Positions 24,971 through 34,237 of a DNA stretch of 64,000 nt are shown piece after piece (within the stretch, counting starts at the first letter, position 1; each line of letters begins with the position of its first letter). The DNA is from DATHTS01 sp041940425 (GTDB taxonomy: Bacteria > Acidobacteriota > Blastocatellia > Pyrinomonadales > Pyrinomonadaceae): NCBI GenBank assembly GCA_041940425.1, contig JBGTSF010000022.1, positions 1 through 64,000 on the forward strand. The letters run 5' to 3'. Below the pieces are notes generated by a model that saw only the letters and a program-made list of their open reading frames with translations, searched no databases and was not told the origin of the DNA. A program made the position numbers and the translations under genes.

Positions 24971-26476
24971 TCATTTTTTCTTCTTCCGGCGATGAAAATG
25001 GTCTTTGTAGGCTCGGTAAATAAAATCGTGCGTATTTTCATTTTCCGCTTTTTGTCTGCCCGTCAGATTTGTTAGGGCTTTGGCGATCGTCTTATGGAGT
25101 TCGTTAACCTGAGTTTTTTGTTTTTCGGTCGCAAAGGGCAGAGGCGAAACTTTCGGTTTATCCGTTCTCGCTTTATCCAATGTCAAAACACAGCTCAGAT
25201 CGGGCGCGGCTGCGTCCCGCGCGGTGAGCGGCGCGTCGAGTTTAAAACAGTTTCTGACGGTCGCCAGAATCGAAGTATGATCGAAAGGCGTCCAGCCCGC
25301 CGGACGGCAGATTGTTCCGGCTTCGATAAAGGGCGAGATTAAAACGGTCGGAACGCGCACGCCGAAGCGGTTGAATGTAAAACCGTATTGACCGGGCTTG
25401 CCTGTTTTGTCCGGCGGAGTCGCGTGCGCGGGCGGCGGGACGTGATCGTAACAGCCGCCGTGTTCGTCGTATGTGATTACGAGCAGAGTTTCTTCCCACT
25501 GCGGCGAATTGACGACGGCGTTATAAACGTCGGCAATTAATTTTTCGCCCGCGCGGATGTCCGACGGCGGATGCTGGTCGTTCTGTCCGGGATTGGAAAA
25601 TTGCGGTTCGAGAAAAGAATAACTCGGTAAGTTTCCATTCGCCGCGTCCGTGTAAAAATCATTTATCGAAACAAAATTCGCATCGTAATCCGCGCTCTGC
25701 AACTCGGTCATGATAATGCGCGTCAGCGAAAACGGCTGACCTTTCGAAGTGCCGGAATAAATTTTCCAACTCAAATCCATCCGGTTATCTTTTTCGATCG
25801 CGTCCTGAATCTTGTTATAGATCGTCGGCGCGTCGCAGTAGGCGTCGGGCTTGTTGTTGACATGCCCGCAGGACGTGGCGGCGTGAACGAAATCGCGGTT
25901 CGGCAGAGTCTGGCTCGGCACGGAACAAAACCACTGGTCGCAGACGGCGAACTGCTTCGCCAGAGTGCTTAAAACGGGCGTTTGTTCGGGCGTGTAGCAG
26001 GTCATGATTCTGCGCGGATCGGTCGGCGCGTCGCCGAAAGCGTATGTCCCGTAGAGCATCGCGTTTTTGTAATTATTGACAAATCCGAGATTCGTCGGCT
26101 TCGGCGGATAATCGCTTGCCACATCGTAAAATTGAAAAAGCTGATGATTCGTATCCTTAAACCCTTCGCCCGGATCGGGCGCGGGAAGCGTGAAATCCGG
26201 GTTTGAAGAAGCCGAATTTTCGGAATTTTTCTTTTGCGCCGCGCCGTTTTTGTTTATATAAACCTGTTCGATAAACGGATTGCCGTCCGTATCAATATTA
26301 TCAAGCGGATTCCACAAACCCGAATGCAAACCTTCGAACTGCTGACCGCGCGGCGGCTCTTCGCCGTCGTAAAGCCAGCCGAGCAGATTGTCGAACGAGC
26401 GGTTTTCGAGCATCAGAACGACGATGTGTTTTATCTTTTCAAGCGCGTTTTCGTTCGGTTCGAGATATTGACTCAT
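24971..26476 (-). CDS. Phospholipase C/acid phosphatase-type phosphoesterase
   Basis: Member of the phosphoesterase family that includes bacterial phospholipase C and AcpA, 501 residues. Key blocks are HIVVLMLENRSFDNLLGW (17-34) with metal/nucleophile-region residues, FSVPSQTLPNRDFVHAAT-type core, and TYDEHGGCYDHVPPP for the C-terminal metal site. GVRVPTVLISPF and FDHTSILATV are also typical. No Sec or Tat signal peptide is seen, although relatives are generally exported. The C-terminus is lysine-rich. It lies downstream of the DNase II-like gene and probably hydrolyses phosphate esters from lipids or nucleic-acid products. Confidence 0.88.
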   Translation of the reverse strand: MSQYLEPNENALEKIKHIVVLMLENRSFDNLLGWLYDGEEPPRGQQFEGLHSGLWNPLDNIDTDGNPFIEQVYINKNGAAQKKNSENSASSNPDFTLPAPDPGEGFKDTNHQLFQFYDVASDYPPKPTNLGFVNNYKNAMLYGTYAFGDAPTDPRRIMTCYTPEQTPVLSTLAKQFAVCDQWFCSVPSQTLPNRDFVHAATSCGHVNNKPDAYCDAPTIYNKIQDAIEKDNRMDLSWKIYSGTSKGQPFSLTRIIMTELQSADYDANFVSINDFYTDAANGNLPSYSFLEPQFSNPGQNDQHPPSDIRAGEKLIADVYNAVVNSPQWEETLLVITYDEHGGCYDHVPPPAHATPPDKTGKPGQYGFTFNRFGVRVPTVLISPFIEAGTICRPAGWTPFDHTSILATVRNCFKLDAPLTARDAAAPDLSCVLTLDKARTDKPKVSPLPFATEKQKTQVNELHKTIAKALTNLTGRQKAENENTHDFIYRAYKDHFHRRKKKK

Positions 26477-26535
26477 AATTTATTTTCCTTTTTTTGGAGA
26501 ACTCAGGATTTATGAAAAGAATGATAACTTCGGAA

Positions 26536-26591
26536 TAGATGAAAGATGATAGATGATAACTGATAGATTTTATCTTTCATCTCTTATCTAT
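26536..26591. repeat. Mirrored heptamer repeat between the phosphoesterase and DNase II genes
   Basis: Eight consecutive 7-bp units: TAGATGA, AAGATGA, TAGATGA, TAACTGA, TAGATTT, then TATCTTT, CATCTCT, TATCTAT. The last three are approximate complements of the first units, so the array is mirrored without a central spacer. Confidence 0.85.
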
Positions 26592-26638
26592 TTCGAATCG
26601 TTTTCTTTAATCATAAAATTTGAAACATCACCTTTTTT

Positions 26639-27700
26639 TCAAACTGATTTTTTCGCTACGCCCTTTTTCTTCGGCGGCAGTGAAACATCTTCGAGAATCG
26701 CCGAGATGCTTTGCCAAAGCGGTTCGCATTGAAACGCGACCGTTCCGCCGCCGCGTTTTTCCTGCGCAATCGTAAAATTGATGTCGCCGACGCAGACGTA
26801 ATGAATCTGTTCCTTGCGGTCGGAAATCGCCAGTTTTGCGTGATCGTCTTCTTCGCTCCACGCGATGTCAATTCCGAGCGGATTGAGATTGACTGATTTC
26901 ATAGCGACGACATCGTGCGTTTTGTCGCTGTCTTCGGGCTGTGGTGTCGGATCGTGTTCCCACGTTTCGACATCGAGATTTTCGTGCAATGTCGGTCCGA
27001 CCAGATCGTTGTAAAAATCCAAGCCCCAGGTTTTGTTTTTGGCGATGGACATAAATTTCTGCCCGCCTCTGGAATTGAACGGAATGACGATTTGCACCGG
27101 CGTATCATCGCTCGCCGCCTGATCCTGTATCAGTTGCACGCGCGGATCATCCGGCTCGTTTTTCAAATCCGCGGGAATTTCCGAAGCCAGATAAACATTC
27201 GGCTGTTGTGCCGAATACATTTGTTTGGCGATTGCCTGCGCTGCGTCCGCATTTTGCAGTGTGATGCAGAGAAGCGTCTGCGCCATTTTTATTCCGGTTG
27301 CCGGATAACCGTAAGTTCCTTTCAGTGAAAACTTGGGGGTCGAATGAATCAGCCAAAAAGCCGAATCGCTTTCGAGATCGAACGCCACAACGCCCTTTGT
27401 GTGACCTCGCTCGCTATTCGTCGTGCCGTCAATCGGATTTTCGTCATTGTAAAAATACCAGCCGAGATTCGGATTGTCGGCAGTGTAAATTTGATTTAAC
27501 GTATTCGGCAATGCGCCGCTTTTGTCCACCGCGTGCGGCGAAAGAACGGCTTTTCCGTCCGCCGGAAAGTTCGCGTCGAAATAAATATACTCCGTGCCGA
27601 GAATCTTGCGTCCGTCCGAAGTTTGCGATTCGCCGGAAACTTTATACATAAACCACCAGTCAATCGGCTTTCCGTTTTCGTCCATTGCGCTGATCGCCAT
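26639..27700 (-). CDS. DNase II-like endonuclease
   Basis: 353-residue protein with the hallmarks of acid DNase II, which cuts DNA without metal ions to give 3'-phosphates. Motifs run in order: DWWFMYKV near residue 14, YIYFDA, NTLNQIY, YFYNDE, GHTKGVVAFD with the first H-x-K, FWLIHSTPKF with the second catalytic region, MAQTLLCI, and AKNKTWGLDFYNDLVGP with the TLHENLDVETWEH block. DNase II is best known from animals but occurs in scattered bacteria. No signal peptide is seen at MAISAMDENG. It lies 30 bp after the XDH-like gene, implying a joint operon. Release of purine nucleotides from DNA would suit that context. Confidence 0.88.
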   Translation of the reverse strand: MAISAMDENGKPIDWWFMYKVSGESQTSDGRKILGTEYIYFDANFPADGKAVLSPHAVDKSGALPNTLNQIYTADNPNLGWYFYNDENPIDGTTNSERGHTKGVVAFDLESDSAFWLIHSTPKFSLKGTYGYPATGIKMAQTLLCITLQNADAAQAIAKQMYSAQQPNVYLASEIPADLKNEPDDPRVQLIQDQAASDDTPVQIVIPFNSRGGQKFMSIAKNKTWGLDFYNDLVGPTLHENLDVETWEHDPTPQPEDSDKTHDVVAMKSVNLNPLGIDIAWSEEDDHAKLAISDRKEQIHYVCVGDINFTIAQEKRGGGTVAFQCEPLWQSISAILEDVSLPPKKKGVAKKSV

Positions 27701-27730
27701 TGTTTTTCTCCTCTAAGTTACTTTCAAAAA

Positions 27731-30700
27731 TTATTTTTCCGTGCAGGCGCGGCGCACTTCCTGAACCGTCGCCGGCGCGTCCATTCTGAACAACCCGTCC
27801 AGACCGCGTTCGAGCCGCGAAGTTCGAACGGCATTTTTTATTGCGAAAAAGACCGAAACGGCAAGCACGAGCGGCGGCTCGCCGACTTCCTTGGCGGAAA
27901 AGAGCAGATACGGTTCGTCGGGAACACTGCTCGCTTTGTCTCTTGGAAAAAGATAAGTGTTCATCTGCAGTGGGATCGTGGTGATGGCGGGCGGTTTGTA
28001 ACGCCAGGTGTTGTCGGTGTTGAGCCGTCCTTTTTCCTCGCCGTCGGGTTCAAGCACGAGTTTTTCGGTCATCACATAACCGATGCCCTGCACGAACGCG
28101 CCTTCGACCTGTCCGATGTCAATCGCCGGATTCAGACTCCAACCCATATCGTAAACAATGTCGGCACTCAGGATTTTCGTTTCTCCCGTGAGAATGTCAA
28201 CTTCGACCTCGGAACAGACGGCGGAATATGTAAAGCCCGGAAACGAATCAACGATTCCGCCGACTCCGCCGTCCGTGGTTTCGATGCCCGGAATTACGGG
28301 CTGTTCGGCTTTCGGTTTGAACGTCATCGCCGGAACGGGCGTTGTGCCGCCCTGAATCGGCGCGGTAAATGTCGAAACGAGCGGGACGCGGTTTTGCCAC
28401 GCCATCGTTACGAGATTTTGCCAGACGAGTTTCGCCGTTCCGTCCGCTTGCGGCGTGGTCGCAGACCAGCCTTCTTTGCCGTAATTCCAAAAATCTATGC
28501 CGTTCGACTTGCACCAAACGTCGCCGTTTTCATCGCGCATCTTGTAGCCGAATTCCATCAAACGGCTGCGTAAATCTTCGCACGCCCGGCGAACCGCTTC
28601 GCCGTTGTAAGCCGTTCCGGTCGAACCGCCCGTGCTGGTCGGATTCGGAATGACGCTCGTTTTCGGCAATTCGACGCGGATCATTTCCATCGGAATATTG
28701 AGAACATACGAAGCGATCTGCGTGCATTGCGTGATCACGCCCTGTCCCATATCAACGCCGCCCTGATGAATGACGAGAGTGCCGTCATTGGCGTAAACCG
28801 AGATGATGGCGACCGCCTGTTCGAGCAGAACGAGATTGTATCCGTTGCCGTATTTGACGGGCATCATACACAGCCCGCGCTTGCGCCATTTGTTTTTGCT
28901 GTTGAAATCGTCAGCCGCTTTGCGCTTTTCGGCGAAATTGCACTGATCTTTCAGATAATTCCAAACATCTTTCATATAGCAATACGAAAGAGCCTGACCG
29001 AACGGCGTTACGTCGCCGCGCTCGTAGAGATTTTTTTCGCGCAGATCTTCCGCCGACATTCCGACCGAAAACGCGGCATCGTCAATCGCGTTTTCGACGA
29101 TGACCATCGCCTGCACGTCGCCGAAGGCGCGCATCGCCGTGTTCGGCGCGGTGTTCGTCCGGCAGACATCGAGCTGGCTTTCAAAATTTGCCACGCGGTA
29201 AGCGTTGTCCATCCGAAGCTGTATGCAGTTGGAAACGATGTAGGAGCAATCGTAAAACGCGCCGCCGTCGCCCCATAATTTTGTGTGCATACCGCGAATC
29301 AAACCTTTATCGTCGGGATTATTTTTGCCCAGATCAACCGCGATCTGATACTGCCCGTAATACGGATGACGTTTACCGATCATCAGAGTGTCTTCTTCGC
29401 GCGGCATCGCCAGACGCACCGGCTTTTGCAGAACTTTCGCCGCGACCGCCGCCGGACCCGCGACGAATTTTGCCGGTTCGGTCTTTCCGCCGAATCCGCC
29501 GCCGACCTGATGCACCTGCGTATCTATCCGGTTATATTCCATATTCAGAGCCATCGCCGCCGTTTGGTGAATTCCCATCGGGCTTTGCGACGAAGGATGT
29601 ATGATGAGCCGGTCGCCGTCCGCCGGGAGAGAAACGCACGATTGCGTTTCCATATAAAAATGCACCTGCCCGCCCGTCGTCTGCGTATTTTCGACGATCT
29701 TGCATGAAACACCGTCCACTTTGTTTTCGCGTGTAGCGGGACGTTTGTCGAGCGGATTCTTTTTCGGATTTGTCCAATCGAAACGGCTTCCCGGTCGCGT
29801 GATTTTCCAGATGTGCGAAGTGAACGGAGCGGTCGCCGGCTGATCGGGAAAGATACTGTTCATTTCTATCGCCTGATCGAGCGACAAAACGGGTTCGTTC
29901 CATTTTTTATCCCAGTTTCCGCCCCAATCAACATTCGTATATCCGACGCATTCTTTCGTTACATACGCGGCAATATCAATCGCGTCCTGCTCGGTTTCCG
30001 CCATGACGAGCGCGATCGCCTGCCCGATATAACTGACGCGCTTGACGGCAAAAAGCGGCTGATCGCCTCCCATTCCCTGAAAATTATATTTCTGCGACGG
30101 CACTTCTTTGTAGGTAATTAGATCAACAAACGCGGGAAATTCTTTCTGCAAATGTTCGCGCAATTTAGCCGCGCTGATTGCCGAATTCGTGTTCGGTTTT
30201 TGAAAATAATAATCGGCGAGCGAGCGGCGGCTCTGGACAAAAGCCGCGTTCAGACCGTTCGGCGGCAGAGGGATTTCGTGCGTGTAATGAACCTGACCGG
30301 ATGCCTGATAAAACGCCATCAGTTTGATGTAGGGCTGACCGACCGGAGCTTTAAAATTCGGATCGTTCGCCGACTGCGTTTCAAAATGCTGTGTGCCGTC
30401 GCTGACCGCCCAGCGTCCCCAGGTGATCTCGCCGCTCGATTTGACGTTTTCGGGAACATTCGCGCCGCGCTGAACCAAGGCGTTGACGAACGCTTTATAA
30501 ACAAATGAAACGGCGAGGTCGGTTTTATATTCGTCCGTGAAACCTTCGTAAACCAAACCTTCCATCCGCCCAGCCCATTTTTTCAACTGCGCTTTGGCTT
30601 CTTTTTTCAGAATCGGTTTTATTTTTTCAAACAGGTCGAGCGAAAGTTTCTTGCCCTTCATCGCCTTTTCAGTTTCCGCCGCGTGCCACGGGAAAGGCGC

Positions 30701-32296
30701 GATGCCGCCGAAAACTATCGAGGCTTTTCCGACCGAGAGATTTTTGTCAACCGAAAGGCAGGTCGCCGCGTTGACGATGGAATGCGAGTTGACTTCGCGC
30801 AAAGCGACTTTTTGCGCCAGCACGATGTCGTCTTTACTGCCCGCCGGAATGTGATAGCGGACGAGAACAATATCGTCGGCAAACGCCGCACTTTTACGAA
30901 TTCTTTCGACGATTTCATCTACGCTGAGAACGGAACGAACTCCGCTCGAAACTTCCAGCAGATCAATTTTGGTATCAATCGCTGCCAGCACGGTCAGAAG
31001 ATCGGACGGAAACGGCTCGCCTTCGTGGATGTGCTTAAAAGTCAGCATCGTGTTGCCGCCCAAACTCGCGGCATTGCGGACGATCATCCCGGCAGTGCGG
31101 TGCGCCATAAAATGCGCCGCGCCGAACGCGCTTGTCGCCCAAGTCGGTTTGTCCCAACGCTGATTTTCCAAATCTTGCGGCAGTTTAACTTTCCAACGCC
31201 GCTCGATAACCGCTTTCAAACGGTCGAGAAATTCGGAATAGGTACCGGACGCGCCGACCTGTATTTCACCCGAATTTTCTTCGATGCCGTAAAGATCGGG
31301 AATCAGACGAATATCAACCAGCAGATCGGCTTCGAGAAATTCCGGTTTATAAATCCCGTAAGACGTATTGCCGTGAACGAGCCGCACCGTTTTATCGCGG
31401 TTTTCATTCATAATATCGGCAAGTTCATCGAGCGTCGCTGGAGTCAGCCACATCTGCTCGTTTCCCAGAATCTCGACCGGCTGGGGCGGATTTTTCGCCG
31501 CGTCGGGAAAAGCAATGTAAGGCGCGGGCAGTATTCGCTGTGCTTCCCAGACATCTTCGGTCTTGCACTTCATACGGTTTTTTTCGTCTTCCGCCGACCA
31601 GTCGCAGGCGAAGGTTTTCATACCGGTTAAGATCGCGCGGTAGCCCGTGCAGCGGCAGATGTTGCCGTCGAAAATTTCTTCGATCTCGCGTTTCGTCGGT
31701 TTCGGATTTTCCGACAGAAACGCCGACATATTCATCACCCAACCGACCGTGCAGTAGCCGCACTGCGTCCCGTTGTTGATCGCCAGACGGTGCGCGACCG
31801 GATTCATTCCTTCATTGACCTTATAGATTTTGCCGAATGCGGCATTTTTATCTTCCGTATCTTCGGCAAGTATTTTTTCCCTGACTTCGTCAATTTTCTT
31901 CCGCGCCTGAATAAGTTGCGGATTGATCTCTTTCGGCTCGGCATCAATCAAATGAAGCGGAACAGCCGCGCGGCTGCCGACGGGAACGTGATGCAGAAGC
32001 GCGTGTTCCGGTCGGCTGACCGAACCCGTGCCTTCGACGGTCGTAACCGACAATCCGTCGAGCGCGCAAACCGGGCGCAGACAGGAATTGATCGAACGGT
32101 GTTCGGCTTTCTCCTGCTTTTCATCCCATTTGGAAAGGATGACCGTGCACGCGCCGCAACCGCCTTGCCCGCAGCCTTTTTTCGCGCCGGTCAAACCGAC
32201 TTCCTCGGAACGCAGAAAATCGAGCAGTAAAAGATCGGGCGGCGGATTTTCCAAAGTAATCTCTTGCCCGTTCAGAAAAAATTTAACGGTGTTCAT
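27731..32296 (-). CDS. Single-chain xanthine-dehydrogenase/aldehyde-oxidase family molybdoenzyme
   Basis: Molybdenum hydroxylase of 1521 residues with all domains in one chain, whereas many bacteria split them. Two [2Fe-2S] domains (C42/C47/C50 and C72; QCGYC and CRCTGYR) are followed by a FAD domain (about 270-620; GNTMLT, FAD-binding GNTSYG) and the molybdopterin domains. GGGFGGK, NTAMRAFG, GGVDMGQG and the catalytic Glu in KEVGEPPL are visible. About 60 extra residues separate the iron-sulfur domains compared with animal XDH. The position of the xanthine-binding Glu after GGFGGK is Thr, with Glu one residue later, so the substrate may be a purine, aldehyde or other heterocycle. Confidence 0.92.
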   Translation of the reverse strand: MNTVKFFLNGQEITLENPPPDLLLLDFLRSEEVGLTGAKKGCGQGGCGACTVILSKWDEKQEKAEHRSINSCLRPVCALDGLSVTTVEGTGSVSRPEHALLHHVPVGSRAAVPLHLIDAEPKEINPQLIQARKKIDEVREKILAEDTEDKNAAFGKIYKVNEGMNPVAHRLAINNGTQCGYCTVGWVMNMSAFLSENPKPTKREIEEIFDGNICRCTGYRAILTGMKTFACDWSAEDEKNRMKCKTEDVWEAQRILPAPYIAFPDAAKNPPQPVEILGNEQMWLTPATLDELADIMNENRDKTVRLVHGNTSYGIYKPEFLEADLLVDIRLIPDLYGIEENSGEIQVGASGTYSEFLDRLKAVIERRWKVKLPQDLENQRWDKPTWATSAFGAAHFMAHRTAGMIVRNAASLGGNTMLTFKHIHEGEPFPSDLLTVLAAIDTKIDLLEVSSGVRSVLSVDEIVERIRKSAAFADDIVLVRYHIPAGSKDDIVLAQKVALREVNSHSIVNAATCLSVDKNLSVGKASIVFGGIAPFPWHAAETEKAMKGKKLSLDLFEKIKPILKKEAKAQLKKWAGRMEGLVYEGFTDEYKTDLAVSFVYKAFVNALVQRGANVPENVKSSGEITWGRWAVSDGTQHFETQSANDPNFKAPVGQPYIKLMAFYQASGQVHYTHEIPLPPNGLNAAFVQSRRSLADYYFQKPNTNSAISAAKLREHLQKEFPAFVDLITYKEVPSQKYNFQGMGGDQPLFAVKRVSYIGQAIALVMAETEQDAIDIAAYVTKECVGYTNVDWGGNWDKKWNEPVLSLDQAIEMNSIFPDQPATAPFTSHIWKITRPGSRFDWTNPKKNPLDKRPATRENKVDGVSCKIVENTQTTGGQVHFYMETQSCVSLPADGDRLIIHPSSQSPMGIHQTAAMALNMEYNRIDTQVHQVGGGFGGKTEPAKFVAGPAAVAAKVLQKPVRLAMPREEDTLMIGKRHPYYGQYQIAVDLGKNNPDDKGLIRGMHTKLWGDGGAFYDCSYIVSNCIQLRMDNAYRVANFESQLDVCRTNTAPNTAMRAFGDVQAMVIVENAIDDAAFSVGMSAEDLREKNLYERGDVTPFGQALSYCYMKDVWNYLKDQCNFAEKRKAADDFNSKNKWRKRGLCMMPVKYGNGYNLVLLEQAVAIISVYANDGTLVIHQGGVDMGQGVITQCTQIASYVLNIPMEMIRVELPKTSVIPNPTSTGGSTGTAYNGEAVRRACEDLRSRLMEFGYKMRDENGDVWCKSNGIDFWNYGKEGWSATTPQADGTAKLVWQNLVTMAWQNRVPLVSTFTAPIQGGTTPVPAMTFKPKAEQPVIPGIETTDGGVGGIVDSFPGFTYSAVCSEVEVDILTGETKILSADIVYDMGWSLNPAIDIGQVEGAFVQGIGYVMTEKLVLEPDGEEKGRLNTDNTWRYKPPAITTIPLQMNTYLFPRDKASSVPDEPYLLFSAKEVGEPPLVLAVSVFFAIKNAVRTSRLERGLDGLFRMDAPATVQEVRRACTEK

Positions 32297-32355
32297 AATG
32301 ATTAACTCCTTTTGGGTCGTGGTGTCGGTTATTTAATTAAAGCCTGTGCATAAAT

Positions 32356-32500
32356 CGGTCGCGTAGCGATAATTTGAATTTAGCCGTGTCTTTCAAGGCA
32401 CGGAATGCAAAGAATCAATCTTACTTGTCGCGTCAGCGACAATTGAATTCTTGTCGCGTCAGCGACAATTGAATTTCTCAATCGTTGCTGACGCGACGCA
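32356..32500. repeat. Cluster of GTCGCGTCAGCGAC palindromic repeats
   Basis: Two adjacent 26-bp copies starting TTGTCGCGTCAGCGACAA lie at 32425-32450 and 32451-32476. A degenerate copy is at about 32356-32382 (GGTCGCGTAGCGATAA) and an inverted one at 32479-32498. A related palindrome ACCGCTAACGCGGT follows at 32556-32569. They fill the 471-bp gap (32297-32767) upstream of the XDH-like gene, which otherwise shows no gene. They share the GCGTCAGCG core with the element in the M1 peptidase. Confidence 0.8.
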
Positions 32501-32767
32501 TCAACTTTGTCAAATTACCGTGCGTTGAAACGCAATCAACCCTAAATTCAAGAAACCGCTAACGCGGTAAAAACAAACGATTTATTTATGCACTCGCTTC
32601 GCTTAATTTAAAAGTTGAATTCGCAAAATATAAATCCTGTAATCCGGCAATCTTTTTATGTATGGCACCAAAACATAAAGAAAAGAATTACCGAATTCCG
32701 ACAAACAGACCACAGCGGAAAACTATGGTCTGCATGCCGGTTACTTCGAAAGTTCCCGATATGGCGG

Positions 32768-34237
32768 TTACTTCTTCGTGTTCGCGTTCATGTTCATAAC
32801 CGGCTTCGGCTGGTCGTCGCCGCCGCCGTCTCTCGAAACGGGATATTCCTTGATCTTGAAATCGCTCGCCCACATTCCCTGAAATCCGGCGTTTCGGACA
32901 TCAAAGAAATTTTGCAGAGCGATGGCGACCTGAAACGAGAAATCGGTCGAATACGTCTCCGTATTCATCGGCGTGGCGGCGGGCAGATTCTGAAACCAGA
33001 TCATCCATTCGTCGCTTCCGCCCTGCGCCGGCGGAGTCGGTCCGCCGTCCGGCACCATTCCGGGCGCGACCAAGGAAGTCGCCGGCGGATATTCGGCGGC
33101 GATATGACACGACAGACACGACGCCGTGTTCAGATCCGCCGGACCGTTCAGACGCGAATTCCAGCCGAGATGCTGCGGCGGCAGATCGGGCGACGGGAAA
33201 ACTATGGTTTCCTTCAAATTCGTGTTCTGAATCTGGTCAACGGGTTTCGGCGGAAACGGATTGACCTTGTTTTCCTTGTTGTCGGGATCGTTGCCCCACA
33301 TAATTCCGACCGGCACGAGATTCATAAATTTGTTCTCGTTGTTCAGCTTTCCGTTATAGGCGAACGTGCCGAAAACCCAGCCGGTCGTCGAATCGGCGCG
33401 CGGATCGCGCACGGCGATGTCCATCTGCAAGAGATTGACTTTTTTGACGACGCGGTTCGGCGAGTTCCAGTTTTCGGTGATATAGACGTTCCACGAGAGC
33501 GGGTTTTCCAGAAAATCAATCTTGTCCGTGCCTTCGGGCGCGTCCGTGAACAAAAGTTTCGCAAAAACCGTTCCCGGCGGAAAACCGCCGCCGTAGCGTT
33601 TGTCGGTCGCTCCGGGATTCGGATTATCCGGGTCTTTCCACATCTGCCCCATCGTGTAACCGGCGTATTCATTGATCAAGGTAATCGCGTAAACCTGGTA
33701 ACTGCCGCTCTGCGTTTCCGATAGCTGCTGCGGCGAAACCGGAGCTTCCTTGATCAGCCCGCGGAAGCCTTCCGTGCCGCCGTTCGGCGGATAGCCGGTC
33801 GAAGAATTCGGGTGCAGCCACGGGATGTGATACCACTGCCGCGTTTTGTTCTCGAAAGGATTCCAGTTGGGCAGATTCCCCTCGAAAGAATAATCGCGCA
33901 CACCCAAAATGTATTCTTTCGGATTCGTTTTGAAATCAATCTTCATAAAAGCGGGCATATTCGCTTCGGGCGGCTTTTCAGTCGGAAAATCCGCTTTTAG
34001 CTTAAAGATCGGCTCGCTGGAATAATTGTTGATATAATCGGACGGCGTTACCATAAAGCCGAAATCGGGAAAACTGGTCGCCGCGTGTTTCGGCGGCGGC
34101 GCGTCGGCTTTCGGCGCGCCGGAATTTGTTGACTTGTTAGAATTTGATGTTTGTAGGGAATTGGTTTGACAAGAACCAAGACCGAGCAAAGAAACCAAAA
34201 AAATACCGATTACCGAATACTGACAGAACCTTTTCAT
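32768..34237 (-). CDS. Lipoprotein with one c-type haem motif
   Basis: Protein of 489 residues from the ATG at 34237, chosen because TAGGAGG precedes it and it starts a lipoprotein signal (GIFLVSLLGLGSC); a frame from 34330 is longer but has neither. A Ser/Asn/Pro-rich linker is followed by a large domain I do not recognise (DFKTNPKEYILGVRDYSFEGN, WYHIPWLHP). A single haem-binding motif CLSCH lies at about residue 372. Related proteins are found beside oxidoreductases. It lies upstream of the XDH-like gene on the same strand and might accept or donate electrons in the periplasm, but the XDH-like enzyme itself appears cytoplasmic. Confidence 0.72.
   Translation of the reverse strand: MKRFCQYSVIGIFLVSLLGLGSCQTNSLQTSNSNKSTNSGAPKADAPPPKHAATSFPDFGFMVTPSDYINNYSSEPIFKLKADFPTEKPPEANMPAFMKIDFKTNPKEYILGVRDYSFEGNLPNWNPFENKTRQWYHIPWLHPNSSTGYPPNGGTEGFRGLIKEAPVSPQQLSETQSGSYQVYAITLINEYAGYTMGQMWKDPDNPNPGATDKRYGGGFPPGTVFAKLLFTDAPEGTDKIDFLENPLSWNVYITENWNSPNRVVKKVNLLQMDIAVRDPRADSTTGWVFGTFAYNGKLNNENKFMNLVPVGIMWGNDPDNKENKVNPFPPKPVDQIQNTNLKETIVFPSPDLPPQHLGWNSRLNGPADLNTASCLSCHIAAEYPPATSLVAPGMVPDGGPTPPAQGGSDEWMIWFQNLPAATPMNTETYSTDFSFQVAIALQNFFDVRNAGFQGMWASDFKIKEYPVSRDGGGDDQPKPVMNMNANTKK

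Noticed and set aside
27731..32296. Long plus-strand open frames in the XDH-like gene (for example 27533-28573 and 30683-31630)
   Set aside because: They are antisense shadows of a clearly conserved protein.
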